Assembly (NCBI GenBank): GCA_003513855.1
Contig: DOTC01000216.1
Span: 1 to 7,990 of the forward strand
Direction of reading: 5' to 3'
Length of the DNA: 7,990 bases
DNA from: Deltaproteobacteria bacterium
Lineage (GTDB): Bacteria > Desulfobacterota > Deferrimicrobia > Deferrimicrobiales > Deferrimicrobiaceae
The notes beneath the pieces were generated by a model, which worked only from the letters and a program-made list of their open reading frames with translations, was not told the origin of the DNA and did not search any database. The translations under genes were made by a program, and so were the position numbers. Of this stretch, positions 5,466-7,990 are shown in pieces (positions within the stretch are counted from its first letter, which is position 1; each line of letters starts with the position of its first letter).

Positions 5466-6790
5466 GGGAAGCCGCGCTTCGCATCCTTTCCCGGGTCGAC
5501 CGGGGAGGGGCGTTTGCGGACATCCTCCTCGACCGGGCAAACCGTTCCCTGTCCGACCCGCGGGACCGCGCCCTGCTCACCGAGCTCGTCATGGGGACGC
5601 TCAGGCGCCGCGGCTCACTCGATGCCACCCTTTCCTCCCGCCTCGCCCGGACGGTCGAGACAACCGACGTCTGGGCGCGAAACGCCTTGCGCCTCGGCGC
5701 CTACCAGCTCCTTTATACCCGCATCCCCGGGCGGGCGGCGGTCTTCGAAACCGTCAAGGCCGTAAAGACGGTCCGGGGAGAGAAGATCGCCGGGCTGGTC
5801 AACGCCGTCCTGCGGGATGTGTCGCGGGCGGGGAAGCCCCCGGCGGTCCCCGCGGCGGAAGAGGCGGACCGGGTGGCGGTTACGCTTTCGGCTCCCGTCG
5901 CGCTCGTCTCGGCCCTCACCCGGTCGCTGGGGGAGAGCGAGGCGGCCGCCTTCCTCGCCGACGCCCTGGAAAAGCCCCCCTTCGTGGTCCGCGCCAACCC
6001 TTTCCGCGTCACCCGGGACGACCTGCTGGACCGGCTGAAAAGGGCGGGGATGTCCCCCTCGCCCTGCCGGTATGCGCCGGACGGGATCGTGCTGTCCGAG
6101 CCCGCCGGCGTGCACGCCGACCCGGGGTTCCGGAAGGGGGAGTACCTGGTGATGGACGAGGGTGCGCAGCTGATCGCGCCGCTTCTTGCCCCCGATACCG
6201 GCGAGAAGCTCCTCGACGCGTGCGCCGCCCCCGGGGGAAAGACGACCCACCTCGCGGCCCTTGCCGGCGGGAAGGCCCAAGTCGTCGCGACGGACGTCTC
6301 CGAAGGGCGCCTCCGGCTGCTCCGGGAGACGGTGTCGCGCACCGGGGCGGCGGGCGTTGCGACGCGGCGCCACGATTTTCTCGCGGGCCCGCTTCCCAAG
6401 GCCGCGGGCCGGTTCGACAAGGTCCTGGTGGACGCGCCGTGCACGGGGATGGGGGTCATCCGGCGCAACCCCGACGCGAAATGGCGGTTCCGGCCGGAAG
6501 GGGCTGCGGAGATGGCGCGCCTGCAGGGGGCCATCCTCGACAGCGCCTGGGCGTCCCTGCGGCCCGGGGGGATCCTCGTGTACTGCACCTGCACACCCCT
6601 CCGGGAGGAGAACGAGGGGGTGGTGGAGTCGTTTCTTGCCAGGCATGGGGACGGGAAGGCGCACCGGGAAGGGGCGCGGGGCTGGCCGGGGCCCGGGGAC
6701 GCGTGGACGCCGGAGGGGTTCCTCCGTCTCCTGCCGCATCGGCACGGGACGGACGCGTTTTTCGCGGCGCTGGTCCGGAAGAGCGGCTGA
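5456..6790 (+). CDS. rsmB: 16S rRNA m5C methyltransferase RsmB; start codon unclear
   Basis: SAM-dependent enzyme that methylates the cytosine equivalent to C967 of 16S rRNA. An N-terminal NusB-like RNA-binding domain is followed by an RsmB-type methyltransferase domain. Counted from 5456 (444 residues): SAM-binding DACAAPGGKT at 254-263, motif IV DAPCTGMGVIRRNPDAKW with C329, and motif VI YCTCTPLREENE with the predicted nucleophile C379 (codon 6590-6592). The first in-frame ATG is at 5591, giving 399 residues. However, the 43 codons before it have strong coding bias and read like the family N-terminus (REAALRILSRVDRGGAFAD). No ATG, GTG or TTG exists in this frame between the stop at 5150-5152 and 5591. 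The coordinate given uses ATC at 5456, 7 bases after AAGGGGG; GTA at 5462 may be a mutated GTG. The family is usually about 430 residues, which favours the long form. If only 5591 is used, the first helices of the NusB-like domain are lost. Confidence 0.9.
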   Translation: MLVREAALRILSRVDRGGAFADILLDRANRSLSDPRDRALLTELVMGTLRRRGSLDATLSSRLARTVETTDVWARNALRLGAYQLLYTRIPGRAAVFETVKAVKTVRGEKIAGLVNAVLRDVSRAGKPPAVPAAEEADRVAVTLSAPVALVSALTRSLGESEAAAFLADALEKPPFVVRANPFRVTRDDLLDRLKRAGMSPSPCRYAPDGIVLSEPAGVHADPGFRKGEYLVMDEGAQLIAPLLAPDTGEKLLDACAAPGGKTTHLAALAGGKAQVVATDVSEGRLRLLRETVSRTGAAGVATRRHDFLAGPLPKAAGRFDKVLVDAPCTGMGVIRRNPDAKWRFRPEGAAEMARLQGAILDSAWASLRPGGILVYCTCTPLREENEGVVESFLARHGDGKAHREGARGWPGPGDAWTPEGFLRLLPHRHGTDAFFAALVRKSG

Positions 6791-6802
6791 AGGTCGGGCT
6801 CC

Positions 6803-6819
6803 CGGCCGGGCGACGGCCG
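6803..6819 (+). repeat. GC hairpin downstream of rsmB
   Basis: CGGCCG at 6803-6808 and again at 6814-6819, with a 5-base loop (GGCGA). Each arm is itself palindromic, so a 6-bp stem can form. It begins 12 bases after the rsmB stop. There is no T-tract. Confidence 0.4.
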
Positions 6820-6822
6820 AAT

Positions 6823-6836
6823 GGAGGGTCCCCTCC
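6823..6836 (+). repeat. Second GC hairpin downstream of rsmB
   Basis: GGAGGG (6823-6828) and CCCTCC (6831-6836) are perfectly complementary around TC; in practice a 5-bp stem with a 4-base loop. It lies 3 bases after the previous hairpin and is followed by a C-run rather than T's, so it is not a standard intrinsic terminator. The 5' arm could also look like a stray Shine-Dalgarno sequence. Confidence 0.4.
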
Positions 6837-6850
6837 CCCCGCCCGCGTGG

Positions 6851-6856
6851 TAGAAT
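6851..6856 (+). promoter_or_regulatory. Candidate -10 element (TAGAAT) for rpe
   Basis: TAGAAT differs from TATAAT at one position and stands out in very GC-rich surroundings. It sits 29 bases before the rpe start, after two hairpins in the largest gap between genes of the window (95 bases). The -35 position, near 6828-6833, does not resemble TTGACA, so the promoter call is weak. Confidence 0.35.
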
Positions 6857-6885
6857 CGGGCGAACCGCCGCGAAAGGGGAACGGA

Positions 6886-7563
6886 ATGGACTATTACATC
6901 GCACCCTCCCTGCTTTCGGCCGACTTCGGCCGGCTTGCCGAGGAAGTGAGCGCCGTGGAGAAGGCGGGTGCCGACCTGATCCATCTCGACGTCATGGACG
7001 GCCGGTTCGTCCCCAACATCACGATCGGTCCCCCCGTGGTGGCGGCGGTCAAGCGATGTGCGAAAGTCCCCCTCGACGTGCACCTCATGATCGTCGAGCC
7101 GGAGCGATACCTCGAAGCCTTCGCGGACGCCGGGGCGGACGTGATCACCATCCACCCCGAGGCGACCACGCACCTTCAGCGGGCACTGGCCCGCGTGCGG
7201 GAGCTGGGGAAGAAGGTGGGGGTCTCGCTGAACCCGTCCACGCCCCTTTCGGCCATCGAGTGGGTCCTCACCGACGTCGACATGGTGCTCCTCATGACCG
7301 TCAACCCCGGGTTCGGGGGCCAAACGTTTCTTCCCTCGATGACGGGAAAGATCGAGCTTCTGCGTTCGCAGATTTCCCGCGCGGGGCTTCCGGTCGACAT
7401 CGAGGCGGACGGGGGGATCAAGCCGGACAACGTCGCGGAGGTCGTCCGGGCCGGGGCCAACGTGATCGTCTCCGGCTCCGGGATCTTCGGGACGAAGGAT
7501 TACGGCAAGACGATCGCCGAGATGCGGAAGAACATTCGCAGGGCGGTTTCCGCCCCCGCGTGA
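6886..7563 (+). CDS. rpe: Ribulose-phosphate 3-epimerase
   Basis: Interconverts ribulose 5-phosphate and xylulose 5-phosphate in the pentose phosphate pathway, and in the Calvin cycle where present. The 225-residue TIM-barrel protein has the usual length. Visible motifs are IAPSLLSADF (5-14), HLDVMDGRFVPN (33-44), LDVHLMI (63-69), VNPGFGGQ (139-146) and DIEADGGI (171-178). Predicted metal ligands are H33, D35, H66 and D175, with D35 and D175 as the acid/base pair. The phosphate-binding loop is around 196-200 (SGSGI). The ATG at 6886 is chosen because the family N-terminus starts there and AAAGGGGA (6873-6880) lies 5 bases upstream. The same frame stays open far upstream into fmt, but that is only a high-GC shadow. 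It follows rsmB after a 95-base gap containing two hairpins and a possible -10 box, so it may have its own promoter. Confidence 0.97.
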   Translation: MDYYIAPSLLSADFGRLAEEVSAVEKAGADLIHLDVMDGRFVPNITIGPPVVAAVKRCAKVPLDVHLMIVEPERYLEAFADAGADVITIHPEATTHLQRALARVRELGKKVGVSLNPSTPLSAIEWVLTDVDMVLLMTVNPGFGGQTFLPSMTGKIELLRSQISRAGLPVDIEADGGIKPDNVAEVVRAGANVIVSGSGIFGTKDYGKTIAEMRKNIRRAVSAPA

Positions 7564-7569
7564 CGCGGG
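7555..7569 (+). repeat. Inverted repeat with the rpe stop codon in the loop
   Basis: CCCGCG (7555-7560) and CGCGGG (7564-7569) form a perfect 6-bp stem whose 3-base loop is exactly the rpe TGA stop codon. No T-tract follows; a GC-rich purine stretch does. A role in termination or mRNA protection is possible but unproven. Confidence 0.4.
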
Positions 7570-7590
7570 CGGGGCGGGGAAGGCCGGACG

Positions 7591-7596
7591 GGAGGT
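7591..7596 (+). promoter_or_regulatory. Ribosome binding site of the LUD gene
   Basis: GGAGGT, 5 bases before the ATG at 7602. It is the best Shine-Dalgarno match in the window and fixes the start of the last gene. Confidence 0.7.
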
Positions 7597-7601
7597 CAGG
7601 G

Positions 7602-7990
7602 ATGAGTCGGGTGGAGATCGGTCTGTGGCAGCTCGAGGCCCGTGCGAGGCGCTGCGTCGAGGCGCTCCGGAAGAACGGGTTCGACGCGGGGTTCTATCCC
7701 GGCGCGGAATCGGTGCGGACGCGGGTGCTCGCGGAGTGCGAGAAGGCGGGGTCGATCGGCTTCGGGGGGTCGCTCTCGGTCCGGGAGCTGGGGATCTTCG
7801 AGACCCTGGAGGGGAAGGGGAAGACGTTGTTCGACCACGGCCGCGTTCCCCCCGAGCAGAAGGCGGCGGCGCGGATCGGGCAGCTCACCTGCGACCTCTT
7901 TCTGACCGGGACGAACGCGGTCACCCTGGACGGGTGCCTGGTGAACCTGGACATGATCGGGAACCGGATCAACGCGATGGCCTTCGGACC
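7602..7990 (+). CDS. LUD-domain (lactate utilisation family) protein, 3' end outside window
   Basis: The frame is open to the window edge, giving the first 129 residues. Family marks include GFGGSLSVRELGIFETL (about 55-71), LFDHGRVPPE, and LTCDLFLTGTNAVTLDGCLVNLDMIGNRINAMAFG near the end, which match the LUD (DUF162) core. LUD domains occur in the LutB/LutC (LldF/LldG) lactate-oxidation proteins and in many stand-alone single-domain proteins of uncertain role. No iron-sulfur motif is visible in this part, and the N-terminus resembles the stand-alone form. A good GGAGGT site lies 5 bases before the ATG. It follows rpe by 38 bases and is probably cotranscribed. Whether it takes part in lactate metabolism cannot be told from this fragment. 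Confidence 0.88.
   Translation, partial: MSRVEIGLWQLEARARRCVEALRKNGFDAGFYPGAESVRTRVLAECEKAGSIGFGGSLSVRELGIFETLEGKGKTLFDHGRVPPEQKAAARIGQLTCDLFLTGTNAVTLDGCLVNLDMIGNRINAMAFG

Noticed and set aside
5713..7323. Long minus-strand open frame opposite rsmB and rpe
   Set aside because: Composition is Arg/Ser/Pro-rich without recognisable domains, and it is the mirror of well-supported genes.
5272..7563. Very long open frame ending in rpe, suggesting a large fusion protein
   Set aside because: Only the part from 6886 looks like a real protein. The rest is Arg/Gly/Pro-rich shadow translation of fmt and rsmB, typical of high-GC DNA.
7694..7972. Minus-strand small open frame opposite the LUD gene
   Set aside because: The plus strand carries clear LUD motifs and a strong ribosome binding site; the antisense product has no recognisable feature.
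1..7990. RNA genes, CRISPR repeats, insertion sequences or toxin-antitoxin pairs
   Set aside because: Looked for tRNA-like arms, regularly spaced repeats, transposase motifs and small gene pairs on both strands, and found none that could be supported.

Overview
This is a GC-rich window (about two-thirds G+C by eye, with a strong G/C bias at third codon positions). It is densely packed and every supported gene lies on the + strand. The gene set and its tight packing suggest a Gram-negative, anaerobic or respiratory bacterium of the Deltaproteobacteria/Desulfuromonadota type or a related metagenomic lineage. That placement is an inference from gene content, not a proven taxonomy.

Layout: (1) 1-1560, quinone biosynthesis: the end of a UbiA/MqnP-type prenyltransferase, then a UbiX-type flavin prenyltransferase. 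(2) 1622-4091, signalling: a stand-alone CheY-like receiver, a tandem-GAF protein with no output domain, and a diguanylate cyclase (GGDEF) with a degenerate N-terminal receiver-like domain. (3) 4063-6790, translation start and maturation: peptide deformylase (def), methionyl-tRNA formyltransferase (fmt) and the 16S rRNA m5C methyltransferase rsmB. (4) 6886-7563, ribulose-phosphate 3-epimerase (rpe). (5) 7602 to the window end, the N-terminal part of a LUD-domain (lactate-utilisation family) protein.

Junctions are very tight: ATGA between receiver and GAF protein, a possible GTGA between GAF and GGDEF proteins, a 29-nt overlap between GGDEF gene and def, TGATG between def and fmt, and rsmB coding that reaches back to or into the fmt stop codon. 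This points to one long cotranscribed, translationally coupled run, with possible internal promoters before the GGDEF gene and before rpe. No stretch over 300 bases lacks a gene. I saw no tRNA, rRNA, CRISPR array, insertion sequence or phage element.

The observation most worth following up is rsmB. Family-like coding sequence extends about 43 codons upstream of the first ATG (5591), yet no ATG, GTG or TTG exists in that frame back to the stop codon at 5150-5152. A single G-to-A change at 5464 (GTGA to GTAA) would explain the loss of a start overlapping the fmt stop; an ATC at 5456 is the best-placed substitute. The second is the three-gene c-di-GMP signalling cassette lodged between quinone and translation genes.
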